The translations under genes were made by a program, and so were the position numbers. DNA of 64,000 bases, from the NCBI RefSeq assembly GCF_019890675.1, contig NZ_JAIOAA010000008.1:186001-250000 (forward strand), in the 5' to 3' direction. Below the pieces are notes generated by a model. The model was not told where the DNA came from. It was given only the letters and a program-made list of their open reading frames with translations, and ran no database searches. Shown piece after piece: positions 7,959-17,114 of the stretch (position 1 is the stretch's first letter; the number at the start of each line of letters is the position of its first letter). Source of the stretch: Micromonospora sp. PLK6-60. GTDB lineage: Bacteria; Actinomycetota; Actinomycetes; Mycobacteriales; Micromonosporaceae.

Positions 7959-8744
7959 ATGAACCGTCGCATCATCCCCGTGCTGCTCGCCGTGGTGCTG
8001 GCCGCCGTCGGCACCGGCGCCGTGCTGCTCTACCTGCGGTCCGCCGACGACCGCGCCGTCGCTGGCAAGCAGGCCCGGACGGTGCTGGTCGCCGACAAGC
8101 CGATCCCGGCCGGCACGTCGGGCCGCGCCGTCAGGGACAAGGGGTACGTGCGGCAGGTGCGGATGCCCGCCGAGACGCTGCCGGCCGACGCGCTCGGCCA
8201 GCTCGGCCCCGACCTCGACGCGCTGGTGACCACCGCCGCCGTGCAGCGCGGCCAGTTGCTGCTGCGGCCGATGTTCGGCAGCTCGGTGGCCGGTGGCGGG
8301 CTGGCCATCCCGGACGGGCAGCTGGCGATCACCGCCCGGGTGAAGTCCAGCGTGTTCGGTCCCGCCTCGGTGCGGGCCGGCACCCGGGTGGCGATCTTCT
8401 ACACGTACACCCCGGTGGACGACAAGCGGCGCAACGTGGTGTCCGGTTCGGGCCTGGAGAAGGGCCGCAACGTCAACAGCGTCACCCGGCTGCTGATGAC
8501 CGACGTCGAGGTGATCTCGGTGGGGCCGGCGCCGAAGGAGGGGGACGCCGTCAGCGGCCTGGCCGGCGCGGGCGGCGGCAAGGCGCAGGACGAGCTGTCG
8601 GTGACGTTCGGCCTGAACCAGCTCGACGCGGAGCGGCTCGCGCACGCCGTCGCGCTGGGCGGGGAGCTGAACGTCGGCCTGCTCGGGGACTCCTCCGACG
8701 TCGAGCCCGACGCCGGCGTGGACAACCGCTCCCTCTTCGGTTAG
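7959..8744 (+). CDS. cpaB: CpaB/RcpC-family Flp pilus-assembly protein
   Basis: A 261-residue protein with an N-terminal membrane anchor (IIPVLLAVVLAAVGTGAVLL, residues 5-24), followed by a SAF/CpaB domain. The SAF core is visible at VLVADKPIPAGTSG (about 50-63), then the RcpC-like domain (IPDGQLAITARVKSSVFGPA, then VRAGTRVAIF) and a C-terminal LSVTFGLNQLDAERLAHAVA. In Gram-positive Tad systems CpaB is thought to guide or stabilise the pilus at the cell wall. It lies 38 bp after the TadG-like gene and 9 bp before cpaE, within one operon. Confidence 0.88.
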   Translation: MNRRIIPVLLAVVLAAVGTGAVLLYLRSADDRAVAGKQARTVLVADKPIPAGTSGRAVRDKGYVRQVRMPAETLPADALGQLGPDLDALVTTAAVQRGQLLLRPMFGSSVAGGGLAIPDGQLAITARVKSSVFGPASVRAGTRVAIFYTYTPVDDKRRNVVSGSGLEKGRNVNSVTRLLMTDVEVISVGPAPKEGDAVSGLAGAGGGKAQDELSVTFGLNQLDAERLAHAVALGGELNVGLLGDSSDVEPDAGVDNRSLFG

Positions 8745-8753
8745 GCGTACGCC

Positions 8754-9926
8754 ATGACCATCCTGTTCGAGCCGAACCGGCAGTGGAGCGCGCACCTGGC
8801 CGCGCAGCTCGGCCCGGGGCTGCTCGCCACCAGCCGGCTGGAGGACGTGGAGCGGCTCCTCGCCGACCAGCACGGCGAGCCGCTGGTGCTCTTCGGGCCG
8901 GGCACCGACGCCGCGCTGGCGCTGGAGTTCGCCGCCCGGCAGCGGGTGGCCCGGCCGGCGGTCGGCGTGCTGCTGCTGCGCGAGCAGCTGGACGTGGAGA
9001 CCATGGGGCACGCGCTGCGGGCCGGCGTCCGCGACGTGGTCAACGTGCGGGACGTGGTCGCCGTCCGGACGGCCTGCGCCCGCTCGCTGGAGGTGTCCCG
9101 GCACCTGCTCGGCACCGCCCCGCCGCCGGTGCCGGGCGGCGCGGGCGCCCGGGTGGTCACCGTCTTCTCCGCCAAGGGCGGCGTCGGCAAGTCCACCCTC
9201 GCGACCAACCTCGCGGTCACCCTGGCCGAGGGCGGCAAGCGCCGGGTCTGCCTGGTCGACCTGGACCTGGCCTTCGGCGACGTGGGCATCATGCTGCAAC
9301 TCGCGCCCGAGCGGGGCATCGCCGACGCGGTCGGCGCCCGGGACAAGATCGACCCGACCTTCGTCGGCGCGCTGCTCACCCCGTACGCGCCGGGGGTGGA
9401 CGTGCTGCTCGCGCCGGTCGGGCCCAGCGACGCCGAGCGGATCGGCCGGGAGCTGGTGGCCAAGGTGCTCGCCGCGCTGCGCACGATCGTCGACTACGTG
9501 GTGGTGGACACCCCGGCGGCGTTCACCGACGCGGTCCTCGCCGCGTTCGACGTCTCCGCGGTGCACGTGCTCGTCGCCACCCCGGACGTGCCGGTGCTGA
9601 AGAACCTGCGGGTCGCCATGGACACCCTGGACCTGCTCGGCCTGCACGGCGAGCACCGGCTCCTCGTGCTCAACCGTGGCGACGCCAGGGTGGGGCTCAC
9701 CACCGCCGACGTGGAACGGGTGCTCAAGACCCCGATCACCGCGCAGATCCCGTCCAGTCGGGACGTGCCGGTGTCGATCAACCGAGGAGTGCCGATCGTG
9801 GTGGACAAGCCGCAACACCCGGTGAGCGCCGCGATCCGGGAGCTGGCCCGGGCCCGGATCACCGAGCAGCCGGCCCCGCGCGGCCCGCGCGGGCTGCGGG
9901 ACCGGATCGGCCGGGGCAACCGATGA
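8754..9926 (+). CDS. tadZ: CpaE/TadZ-type localisation ATPase
   Basis: A 390-residue protein with an atypical receiver-like N-terminal domain (about residues 1-120, with no clear phospho-Asp) and a MinD/ParA-type ATPase. The deviant Walker A is FSAKGGVGKST (about 138-148), with signature lysines at both ends. The switch I/II region is LVDLDLAFGDVGIM and the later motif is VVVDTPAAF. TadZ/CpaE places the secretion apparatus in the cell. The C-terminal 40 residues are basic and Pro-rich. Its TGA overlaps the tadA ATG as ATGA. Confidence 0.9.
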   Translation: MTILFEPNRQWSAHLAAQLGPGLLATSRLEDVERLLADQHGEPLVLFGPGTDAALALEFAARQRVARPAVGVLLLREQLDVETMGHALRAGVRDVVNVRDVVAVRTACARSLEVSRHLLGTAPPPVPGGAGARVVTVFSAKGGVGKSTLATNLAVTLAEGGKRRVCLVDLDLAFGDVGIMLQLAPERGIADAVGARDKIDPTFVGALLTPYAPGVDVLLAPVGPSDAERIGRELVAKVLAALRTIVDYVVVDTPAAFTDAVLAAFDVSAVHVLVATPDVPVLKNLRVAMDTLDLLGLHGEHRLLVLNRGDARVGLTTADVERVLKTPITAQIPSSRDVPVSINRGVPIVVDKPQHPVSAAIRELARARITEQPAPRGPRGLRDRIGRGNR

Positions 9927-11284
9927 GTCTCACCGACCGGCTGGCCCAGCGGTATCCGGAGCAGGACAGCGGGCGCGGCCGTAGCGCCAACGCGGTGACC
10001 GTCTCCAACGGCAGCTCGGCCGCCGCGCTGCGGCTGCGGGTGCACCGCGAGCTGCTCGACATCCTCGGCCCCCAGTTGTACGACAACCGCACCGCCGACG
10101 CCGTGCTGGAGCAGAAGGTCCGGGACACCGTCAACGACGTGCTGGCCCGGGACGGCTCCCCGCTGGCGGTGGCCGACTCGGCCCGGATCGCCGCCGAGCT
10201 GCTCGACGAGATCCTCGGGCACGGGCCGATCGAGCCGCTGCTGCGCGACCCGGACGTCACCGAGGTCATGGTCAACGGCCCGGACCAGATCTTCGTGGAA
10301 CGCTTCGGCCGGCTCCACCGGGTCGAGGCGACCTTCGTCGACGAGCAGCACCTACGCCGGGTCATCGACCGGATCGTCTCCCGGGTCGGCCGCCGGGTGG
10401 ACGAGGCCAGCCCGATGGTCGACGCCCGGCTGCCCGACGGCAGCCGGGTCAACGTGGTGCTGCCGCCGGTCGCCCTGGACGGCTCGATGCTTACCGTCCG
10501 CAAGTTCGCCCGGGAGGCGCTCACCGCCAACGACCTGGTCGGCTACGGCACCTTCACGCCCGAGGTGGCGCAGTTCCTCTACGCCTGCGTCCGGGGCCGG
10601 CTGGACGTGGTGATCAGCGGCGGCACCGGCTCCGGCAAGACCACCACGCTCAACGTGCTGTCCAGCTTCCTCCCGCCCGAGGAGCGGATCGTCACCATCG
10701 AGGACGCGGCGGAGCTGCAACTGCGGCAGAACCACGTGCTCCGGCTGGAGTCCCGGCCGCCGAACATCGAGGGCCGCGGCGAGATCACCATCCGGGACCT
10801 GGTCCGCAACGCGCTGCGGATGCGACCGGACCGGATCGTCATCGGTGAGGTCCGCGACGGGGCCGCGCTGGACCTGTTGCAGGCCATGAACACCGGCCAC
10901 AACGGCTCGCTGACCACGGTGCACGCCAACTCTCCCCGCGACTCGGTGGCCCGGCTGGAGACCATGTCGCTGATGGCCGGGCTGGAACTGCCGGTACGCG
11001 CCATCCGGGAGCAGATCGCCTCGGCGGTGGACCTGGTGGTGCACCAGAGCCGGCTGCGGGACGGCACCCGCCGGGTCACCCAGGTGACCGAGGTGCTCGG
11101 CATCGAGGGCGAGGTGGTCACCATGCAGGACCTGTTCGTCTTCGACCACCGGGCCGGGTACGACGCCGACGGCCGGCACCAGGGCACCCTGCGCTGGACG
11201 GGACTGCGCCCGCGCCTGCTGGACACCCTCGCCGACGCCGGCGTACCGGTGCCGCCCGGGGTGTTCGAGGGCGCCCCGTGGTGA
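9923..11284 (+). CDS. tadA: CpaF/TadA secretion ATPase
   Basis: A 453-residue type II/IV secretion AAA+ ATPase that powers Flp pilus extension. There is an N-terminal domain to about residue 220. Then come Walker A GGTGSGKTTT (about 232-241), the Asp box IVTIEDAAEL, Walker B RPDRIVIGEVRDGAALDLL, and the His box GHNGSLTTVHANSPRD. Length and motif order match the family. It overlaps cpaE by 4 bp and tadB by 7 bp, indicating tight translational coupling. Confidence 0.95.
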   Translation: MSLTDRLAQRYPEQDSGRGRSANAVTVSNGSSAAALRLRVHRELLDILGPQLYDNRTADAVLEQKVRDTVNDVLARDGSPLAVADSARIAAELLDEILGHGPIEPLLRDPDVTEVMVNGPDQIFVERFGRLHRVEATFVDEQHLRRVIDRIVSRVGRRVDEASPMVDARLPDGSRVNVVLPPVALDGSMLTVRKFAREALTANDLVGYGTFTPEVAQFLYACVRGRLDVVISGGTGSGKTTTLNVLSSFLPPEERIVTIEDAAELQLRQNHVLRLESRPPNIEGRGEITIRDLVRNALRMRPDRIVIGEVRDGAALDLLQAMNTGHNGSLTTVHANSPRDSVARLETMSLMAGLELPVRAIREQIASAVDLVVHQSRLRDGTRRVTQVTEVLGIEGEVVTMQDLFVFDHRAGYDADGRHQGTLRWTGLRPRLLDTLADAGVPVPPGVFEGAPW

Positions 11285-13299
11285 CCCGCCCGGTCGCCGT
11301 GCTGGCCACCGGCCCCACGCTGGTCGCCGTGCTGGCCACCGGCCTCACGCTGGTCGCCGCGCTGACCACCCCGGCCGCCGCAGCCGAGCCCGTGACGGCC
11401 GCCGGGCCCATCCGAATCGCCGCTGCGCCGGGACCACCAGCCCGGGTGCCGGCAGCGGGCCGCACCGCGCTGGTCGCCCTGGCCGGGTTGACCGCGCGGG
11501 TGGTCGAGGTGACGCCGGAGCGGGTCCGGATCGCGGCCGAGGTGCCCGGGCCGGCCACCGGGCAGTTGCCGCCGGTCACCGTGACCCGGGACGGCTGGCG
11601 GTTGCCGGCGACCGTCGCGGCGGCGGACGGCGGTGGCCGTACCGTCGTGCTGGTCGTGGACAGCGGGCCGGCCATGGCCGGTGCCCGGCTGACCGCCGTG
11701 CGGGCCGGCCTCGCCGCCCTGGCCGACACGCTGCCCGCCGACGTCTCCGTCGGCCTGGTCGCCGCGGCGGGCCGGCCGGCGGTCGCGCTGCCGCCCACCC
11801 GGGACCGGGCCGCCCTGCGCGCCGCCGTGTCCCGGCTGGCCGCGAGCGGCGAGCGGACCGCCCTCTACGAGGGGCTGCGGGCCGGTGCGGCGCTCGGCGA
11901 CCGGGCGGCCGACCGCCGGTTGGTGGTCGTGGCGGGCGGGCGGGACGACGACGGGACCGCCGCCGGCGTGGCGGCCGAGACGGTCACCGCCGCCGGGCAG
12001 CGGGTCGACCTGGTCCGGCTCGGTGCCGCCGGGGACGGGCTCGGGCAGTTGCGGCGGCTGGTCGGGACCTCGGGCGGCACCGTCCGGGCGGTGGCCCGGG
12101 AGGCGGCGCTGCCCGACGCGCTGCGCGCGGCCACCGAGCTGCCGGCGCGGGTCACCGTGACCGTCGCCGTACCCGCGGAGCTGGCCGGCACCGCCACCAC
12201 CCTGACCGTCACCGCGGGCGCCGGGGCGCGGCGGGTCAGCACGGACCTGCCGGTCCAGTTCGCGGCGGCGCCCACCGGCGTGGCGGCCACCGACGCCGGC
12301 CCGTCCGGCCTCGGGCGGTTGCCCGCCCTGCACCCGGGCCTGCTCGGGCTGCTCATCTTCGGCGTCCTGCTCGTCGCCCTCCTGCTGGTGGTGTTCGGCG
12401 CCGGCGGCGGGGTGCCGCAGCGCCGGCTCCAGCAGGTCGAACGGTTCCGGCTGCCCACCGGCGGCGCCCGCCCGGACGACCGGGCGGTGCCGGCCGAGGG
12501 CGGTCTCGCCGAGGCGGTGTACGGCCTCTCCGACCGGATGATCGGCACCGGCGACCGCCAGGCACGCATCGCCCGCGACCTGGAACGCGCCGGCATCACG
12601 CGCAGTCCCCGGGAGTGGATCGCCTGGCGCACCGGAGCGGCGGCGGCCGGGGCGTTCCTGCTCGGCCTGCTCGGTGGCGTGCTCGGCGTGCTCCTCGGCG
12701 TCCTGCTCGGATACGCCGGCACGGCGCTCTACCGGCGGCTGCGCACGGCCCGCCGTCGGCGCACCTTCGCCGACCAGCTCCCCGACGCGCTGCAACTGGT
12801 CGTCGGTTCGCTGAAGTCCGGCTTCTCGCTGGCCCAGTCGGTCGACGGGGTGATCCAGGACTTCCCGGCCGGCCCGCTCACCGTCGAGTTCGGCCGGGCC
12901 ATGGCGGAGGTCCGGCTCGGCTCCGACCTCGACGACGCCCTGGAACGGGCCGCCCACCGGATCGGCAACGACGACCTCGCCTGGGTGGTGATGGCGGTAC
13001 GGATCCAACGGGACACCGGCGGCAACCTGGCCGAGGTGCTGTCCACCACCGTGGAGACGCTGCGCGAGCGGGACCGGCTGCGCCGGCACGTCCGCGCGTT
13101 GTCGGCGGAGGGCCGGCTGTCCGCGTACATCTTGGTCGCGTTGCCGTTCGTGATCGGCGGCTGGATGCTGCTGGCCCGCCGGGAATACCTCAGCCCGCTC
13201 TGGACCACCCCGGTCGGGCTGGTGCTGCTGGTCGGCGCGGCGGTCCTGATGGCGGTCGGCACCCTGTGGCTGAGCCGGCTCGTGAAGGTCGAGGTGTGA
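11278..13299 (+). CDS. tadB: vWA-TadB fusion, Flp pilus inner-membrane platform
   Basis: A 673-residue protein, about twice the length of ordinary TadB. Residues 1-37 look like a signal or anchor. A von Willebrand A-like domain spans about 115-285 (VVLVVDSGPAMAG, then LVVVAGGRDDDG), with a Ser/Thr-poor MIDAS (D-S-G-P-A instead of D-x-S-x-S). A membrane segment follows at about 345-375. The T2SSF/TadB platform domain runs from about 470 to the end (FADQLPDALQLVVGSLKSGF, then RIQRDTGGNLAEVLSTT), with further helices at both sides. GTG 11278 or 11281 can serve as start. The vWA part would lie outside the membrane and may contact TadG or the pilus base. Confidence 0.88.
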   Translation: MVTRPVAVLATGPTLVAVLATGLTLVAALTTPAAAAEPVTAAGPIRIAAAPGPPARVPAAGRTALVALAGLTARVVEVTPERVRIAAEVPGPATGQLPPVTVTRDGWRLPATVAAADGGGRTVVLVVDSGPAMAGARLTAVRAGLAALADTLPADVSVGLVAAAGRPAVALPPTRDRAALRAAVSRLAASGERTALYEGLRAGAALGDRAADRRLVVVAGGRDDDGTAAGVAAETVTAAGQRVDLVRLGAAGDGLGQLRRLVGTSGGTVRAVAREAALPDALRAATELPARVTVTVAVPAELAGTATTLTVTAGAGARRVSTDLPVQFAAAPTGVAATDAGPSGLGRLPALHPGLLGLLIFGVLLVALLLVVFGAGGGVPQRRLQQVERFRLPTGGARPDDRAVPAEGGLAEAVYGLSDRMIGTGDRQARIARDLERAGITRSPREWIAWRTGAAAAGAFLLGLLGGVLGVLLGVLLGYAGTALYRRLRTARRRRTFADQLPDALQLVVGSLKSGFSLAQSVDGVIQDFPAGPLTVEFGRAMAEVRLGSDLDDALERAAHRIGNDDLAWVVMAVRIQRDTGGNLAEVLSTTVETLRERDRLRRHVRALSAEGRLSAYILVALPFVIGGWMLLARREYLSPLWTTPVGLVLLVGAAVLMAVGTLWLSRLVKVEV

Positions 13300-14213
13300 G
13301 CGTGGACTCCGTACTCCTGGTGGCCGGCCTCGGCGCCCTGTTCCTGGCGCTGGTCGTGGGCATCGCCGTGGCCGTCCCCGACCGGGACCGGACCGCGGTC
13401 AAGCGGACGCTGGCGACCGTCGACCGGGGCTACCGGATCGCCGGCGCGCCCACGGCGACGGCCGGCGGCCCCGGCGACGGCCCGCTGGCCGGCCAGGCCC
13501 GGGCGGTGGGCCGGCGGCTCACCCCGCCGGCCATGTTCGCCGGCCTCGGCCGCCGCCTCGACCAGGCCGGCAACCCGTCCTGGCTGGGGCTGGAGGCGCT
13601 GCTCGGCTACAAGGGGCTGTTCCTGTTCGTCGGTGCCGCCGCCGGGCTGCTCCTCGGCCTGCTCGGCTTCCCCGGCGGGGTGCTCTTCCTGACCCTGGCC
13701 GGCGCGGCGGTCGGCTTCTTCGCGCCGGACCTGCTGGCTCTGCACCTCGCGCAGGAACGGCAGCAGGAGATCCGCCGCACCCTGCCGGACATCATGGACA
13801 CCCTGGTGGTGACCGTCGAGGCGGGTCTCGGCTTCGAGGCGGCGCTGGCCCAGGTCGTCCGCAACGGGCGCGGGCCGATGGTCGGCGAGTTCGCCCGGGT
13901 GCTGCACGAGATGCAGATCGGCCGGCCCCGGGTGGAGGCGCTGCGCGAGATGGCCGCCCGGACGAGCGTCACCGAGCTAAAGGCGTTCGCCTCGGCGATG
14001 GTGCAGGCCACCACGCTCGGCGTACCGGTGGCGAACGTGCTGCGCCAGCAGGCCGCCGAGATGCGGCTGCGCCGCCGGCAGCGGGCCGAGGAACTGGCCC
14101 AGAAGGTCCCGGTGAAGGTGCTCTTCCCGACGGTCCTCTGCCTCCTTCCGGCGCTGTTCGTCGTGGTCATCGGGCCCGGTGTGCTCCGGCTCCTCGACCT
14201 GTTCGGCAACTAG
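13296..14213 (+). CDS. tadC: TadC, second Flp pilus membrane platform protein
   Basis: A 305-residue T2SSF-domain protein. There is a membrane helix at residues 4-25. A paired helical region (LFLFVGAAAGLLLGLLGF, then GVLFLTLAGAAVGFFAPDLL) is followed by the conserved cytoplasmic block RRTLPDIMDTLVVTVEAGLG and LGVPVANVLRQQAAEMR, then a C-terminal helix (ALFVVVIGPGVLRLLDLF). The GTG at 13296 overlaps the tadB stop (GTGTGAG). It is the last gene of the operon, and its TAG stop is interleaved with the CTA of the convergent regulator gene. Confidence 0.92.
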   Translation: MSVDSVLLVAGLGALFLALVVGIAVAVPDRDRTAVKRTLATVDRGYRIAGAPTATAGGPGDGPLAGQARAVGRRLTPPAMFAGLGRRLDQAGNPSWLGLEALLGYKGLFLFVGAAAGLLLGLLGFPGGVLFLTLAGAAVGFFAPDLLALHLAQERQQEIRRTLPDIMDTLVVTVEAGLGFEAALAQVVRNGRGPMVGEFARVLHEMQIGRPRVEALREMAARTSVTELKAFASAMVQATTLGVPVANVLRQQAAEMRLRRRQRAEELAQKVPVKVLFPTVLCLLPALFVVVIGPGVLRLLDLFGN

Positions 14214-14806
14214 GTGCCGCCCGGCTCCCGCTTGGCCCGGGCGCGGGCCGCGTACGTCCGGACGGTGGACTCGGTGAGCCGGAGCCGGCGGGCGATCTCG
14301 GTGGCGGGCAGCCCGGCACCGAGCAGTTCCGTCACCTCCCGCTCCCGCCCGCTCAGCCCGGTGGGCGTGCCGGCGCGCAGCGCGCCGGTGAGGAAGCGCG
14401 ACCCGAAGGCGACCCGGCCGGCCAGCACGTCCCGGATCGCGCCGGCGACCCGGTCGACCTCGGTCACGCCGGGCCGGTCGCCGGCACCCCCGGCCGGGCC
14501 GGGCAGGTGGCCGGCGATCCCGGCCAGCACCGCCCGGCGGAGCCGCCCGTCGGTGGCCGGCCCGAACAGCACCACCCGGAGGCTGGGCCGCGCGGCCAGC
14601 AGCTCGGCGGCCAGGTCGATGCCGTCCCCGTCGGGCAGCCGGACGTCCACGGTCAGCGCGTCCGGGGCGAGGCTCTGGACGACCCGTACCGCCTCGGCGG
14701 CCGAGGCGCTGTGGCCGGCCAGGACCACGCCGGGCAGGGTGCCGACGGCGTGCTCCACCACCAGGTGGGTGGCGGGCCGGGCGTGCACGGCGAAGAGCCT
14801 CGACAT
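14210..14806 (-). CDS. LuxR/NarL-type response regulator
   Basis: A 198-residue regulator with a receiver-like N-terminus (SRLFAVHARPATHLVVEHAV; possible phospho-Asp in ALTVDVRLPDGDG, about residue 50) and a C-terminal LuxR helix-turn-helix (LSGREREVTELLGAGLPATE, then IARRLRLTESTVRTYAARAR). The receiver lacks the usual N-terminal acidic pair, since FAVHARPA replaces V-x-D-D, so phosphorylation may not be its trigger. The ATG at 14806 follows GGAGGTGA. It converges on tadC with a 3-bp overlap, so it is a plausible regulator of the Tad operon, though this is inference from position. Confidence 0.82.
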   Translation of the reverse strand: MSRLFAVHARPATHLVVEHAVGTLPGVVLAGHSASAAEAVRVVQSLAPDALTVDVRLPDGDGIDLAAELLAARPSLRVVLFGPATDGRLRRAVLAGIAGHLPGPAGGAGDRPGVTEVDRVAGAIRDVLAGRVAFGSRFLTGALRAGTPTGLSGREREVTELLGAGLPATEIARRLRLTESTVRTYAARARAKREPGGT

Positions 14807-14970
14807 CGTCACCTCCGCGCGTCGGAAGGAACCGGTCCCCGAGTGGTATCCCGTGCCCCCGCGAACGGGCGTCAATCCTCTCGTGTCCGACCGGCCGGTG
14901 CGCCGTTCGACACGATGTGAGACGAGCTTCGGACAGCGCGGTCGGCGGCCGGCCGGGGGAGACTGACACC

Positions 14971-17106
14971 GTGGCGGGCGAACAGATCCTGAGCCGGCGT
15001 TACCGGCTGGTCAGCCAGCTCGGCGCGGGCGGCATGGGCGTGGTGTGGAGCGCCTTCGACCGGGTGCTCGACCGCCAGGTCGCGGTCAAGGTGCTGACCC
15101 CGGCGTACGCCCGGGACGCCGCCTCCCGGCGGCGGGTCCTCGCCGAGGCCCGGGCCGCCGCCCGGCTCACCCACCCGCACGTCGCCAACGTGTACGACTA
15201 CGGCGAGTCGGTGACCGAGGCGGGCGAGCGGGTGCCGTTCGTGGTGATGGAGCTGCTGCCCGGCCGGTCGCTGGCGGCCCGGCTCAAGCGCGGCCCGGTC
15301 TCCGTGGAGCTGTCGCTGCGGATCTGCGCCGAGATCGCCTCGGCGCTGGCCGCCGCGCACGCCCACGGCGTGGTGCACCGGGACGTGAAGCCGGCCAACG
15401 TGATGCTCACCCCGGCCGGCGCCAAGGTGGTCGATTTCGGCCTGGCCGCGGTGGTGGGCCAGCCGGACGACCCCGACGGCACCGGCGAGGTGCTCGGCAC
15501 CGCCGCGTACCTCGCGCCGGAGCGGCTGGCCGGGCACCCCGTGGTCGCGGCCAGCGACGTGTACGCCCTCGGCATCATCCTCTACCGGATGCTCTGCGGC
15601 CGGGCGCCCTGGACGACCGAGTCGGCCACCCAGATGCTCAACGCGCACGCCTACCTGGAGCCGGCCCCGCTGCCCCGGCTGCCCGGCGTGCCGCCGGTGG
15701 TGCACGACCTGGTGCACCGCTGCCTGGACAAGGATCCGGCGGCCCGCCCGGCCAGCGCGGAGCTGACCGTGACGCTGGCCCAGGCGGCCGGCATCCGGCT
15801 GGCGGTGGAGGGCGTCCGGTACGACGAGGACGAGCCGGCGGGCGACGACGGCCGGGACGAGCGGGAGGCGGACAGCGCCGGCTCGGGCTCCGGCTCCGGC
15901 CGGGGCTCCGGTTCGGGGGATCCGCTGGCCGGCTGGCCGGACGGCACGGTCGAGGCGCACACGCCGTTCCTGACCCGGCTGCGGGAGCACCTCGACACCT
16001 CGCTCGACCACGTCGCGTTGCGTCGCCAGGCGAGCCTGCTGCTGCGCGGTGCGGTCGGCTTCGACCTGGCGATCTGGGCGGTGCTGGACCCGGTGACCCT
16101 GATGTGGGCGTCCTGTGTGGTCGACGGCGGGCCGCACGACGCGCGGTTCGAGCAGGAGTTGTTCGCCAACGAGTACGGCCAGCACGACGTCCTCAAGCTC
16201 GCCGAGCTGGCCGAGGGGTCGCAGGTCGGCACCCTGGCCGACCGGACCCACGGTGATCCGGCGGCCAGCCGGCGCTTCCGTGGCCTGCTCCGCCCCCTGG
16301 GCTTCACCGACGAGCTGCGGTTGACCTTCACCGACGTGGCCGGCACCTGCGGGGCGCTGCTGCTCTACCGGGCCGGTGGCACGTTCGGCGAGAGCGAGGT
16401 GGGGCAGCTCGCGTCGGCCGGGCCGGCGCTGGCGACGGCGCTGCGGCACACCCTCGACCGGGACGACCGGTCGGTGCCGCACCCCGTGACCACCGCGCCG
16501 GAGCCGGGCGCGGCCTCGCGGTCGCGCTCGCTGCGCCTGCCCCGCCTCGGCCGGCTGACCGGGCGCCCGACAGACCGGCCGGCCGAGCCGCGACCGCCGG
16601 CCCCCCGCCGGCCGGTGAACGGCGCGCTGACCATCTCGCCGGACGGTCGGCTGTTCGACCTCAGCGAGGACGCCCGCGCGCTGCTGGACACGGCGGAGCT
16701 GGACAAGGTCGGCGTGGCGGTGACCCGGGGCCGGACGTCGGGGCTGGTCGACCCGACCGGCGGGCGGCGGCACGACGGGCGTTGGCTGGTGTTCCACGCC
16801 GACCACCGGGCGGATTCGGTGGCCGTCACGGTGCAGCGGATCCGGCCGCACCAGGTAAGCGAGTTCGTCTGCCGGGCGCTGGGCCTGCGGCCGTCGCAGT
16901 GGCGGCTGCTCGGGGCCGTCGTCCGGGGCGGCAGCACCACCCAGATCGCCGCCGAGCTGGACATGTCGGCGTACGCGGTGCAGGAGGGGATGACGGCGCT
17001 GTTCACCGCGTTCGGCGTGCACGGCCGGCTGGAGTTGGCCACCGAGCTCTTCTTCGAGCACTACCTGCCGTTGCACGCCGCCGACAGCCGGGTGCCCCGG
17101 GACTGA
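14971..17106 (+). CDS. Ser/Thr protein kinase with GAF-like and LuxR-like C-terminal regions
   Basis: A 711-residue cytosolic protein without a membrane helix. The PknB-type kinase domain is at about residues 8-270: glycine loop LGAGGMGVVW, lysine in VAVKVL, catalytic loop VVHRDVKPANVM (about 135-146), VDFGLA, and ALGIILYRMLCGRAPW. A low-complexity Gly/Ser linker lies at about 290-325. A GAF-like domain runs about 330-490 (DHVALRRQASLLLRGAVGFD, then AIWAVLDPVTLMWAS). The C-terminus ends with a LuxR/GerE-like helix-turn-helix (LGLRPSQWRLLGAVVRGGST, then QIAAELDMSAYAVQEGMTAL). The GTG at 14971 is preceded by GGGGGAG. This combines kinase, sensor and possibly DNA-binding output in one soluble chain; the DNA-binding part is degenerate and its function is inferred. 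Confidence 0.83.
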   Translation: MAGEQILSRRYRLVSQLGAGGMGVVWSAFDRVLDRQVAVKVLTPAYARDAASRRRVLAEARAAARLTHPHVANVYDYGESVTEAGERVPFVVMELLPGRSLAARLKRGPVSVELSLRICAEIASALAAAHAHGVVHRDVKPANVMLTPAGAKVVDFGLAAVVGQPDDPDGTGEVLGTAAYLAPERLAGHPVVAASDVYALGIILYRMLCGRAPWTTESATQMLNAHAYLEPAPLPRLPGVPPVVHDLVHRCLDKDPAARPASAELTVTLAQAAGIRLAVEGVRYDEDEPAGDDGRDEREADSAGSGSGSGRGSGSGDPLAGWPDGTVEAHTPFLTRLREHLDTSLDHVALRRQASLLLRGAVGFDLAIWAVLDPVTLMWASCVVDGGPHDARFEQELFANEYGQHDVLKLAELAEGSQVGTLADRTHGDPAASRRFRGLLRPLGFTDELRLTFTDVAGTCGALLLYRAGGTFGESEVGQLASAGPALATALRHTLDRDDRSVPHPVTTAPEPGAASRSRSLRLPRLGRLTGRPTDRPAEPRPPAPRRPVNGALTISPDGRLFDLSEDARALLDTAELDKVGVAVTRGRTSGLVDPTGGRRHDGRWLVFHADHRADSVAVTVQRIRPHQVSEFVCRALGLRPSQWRLLGAVVRGGSTTQIAAELDMSAYAVQEGMTALFTAFGVHGRLELATELFFEHYLPLHAADSRVPRD

Positions 17107-17114
17107 CCGGCGGG

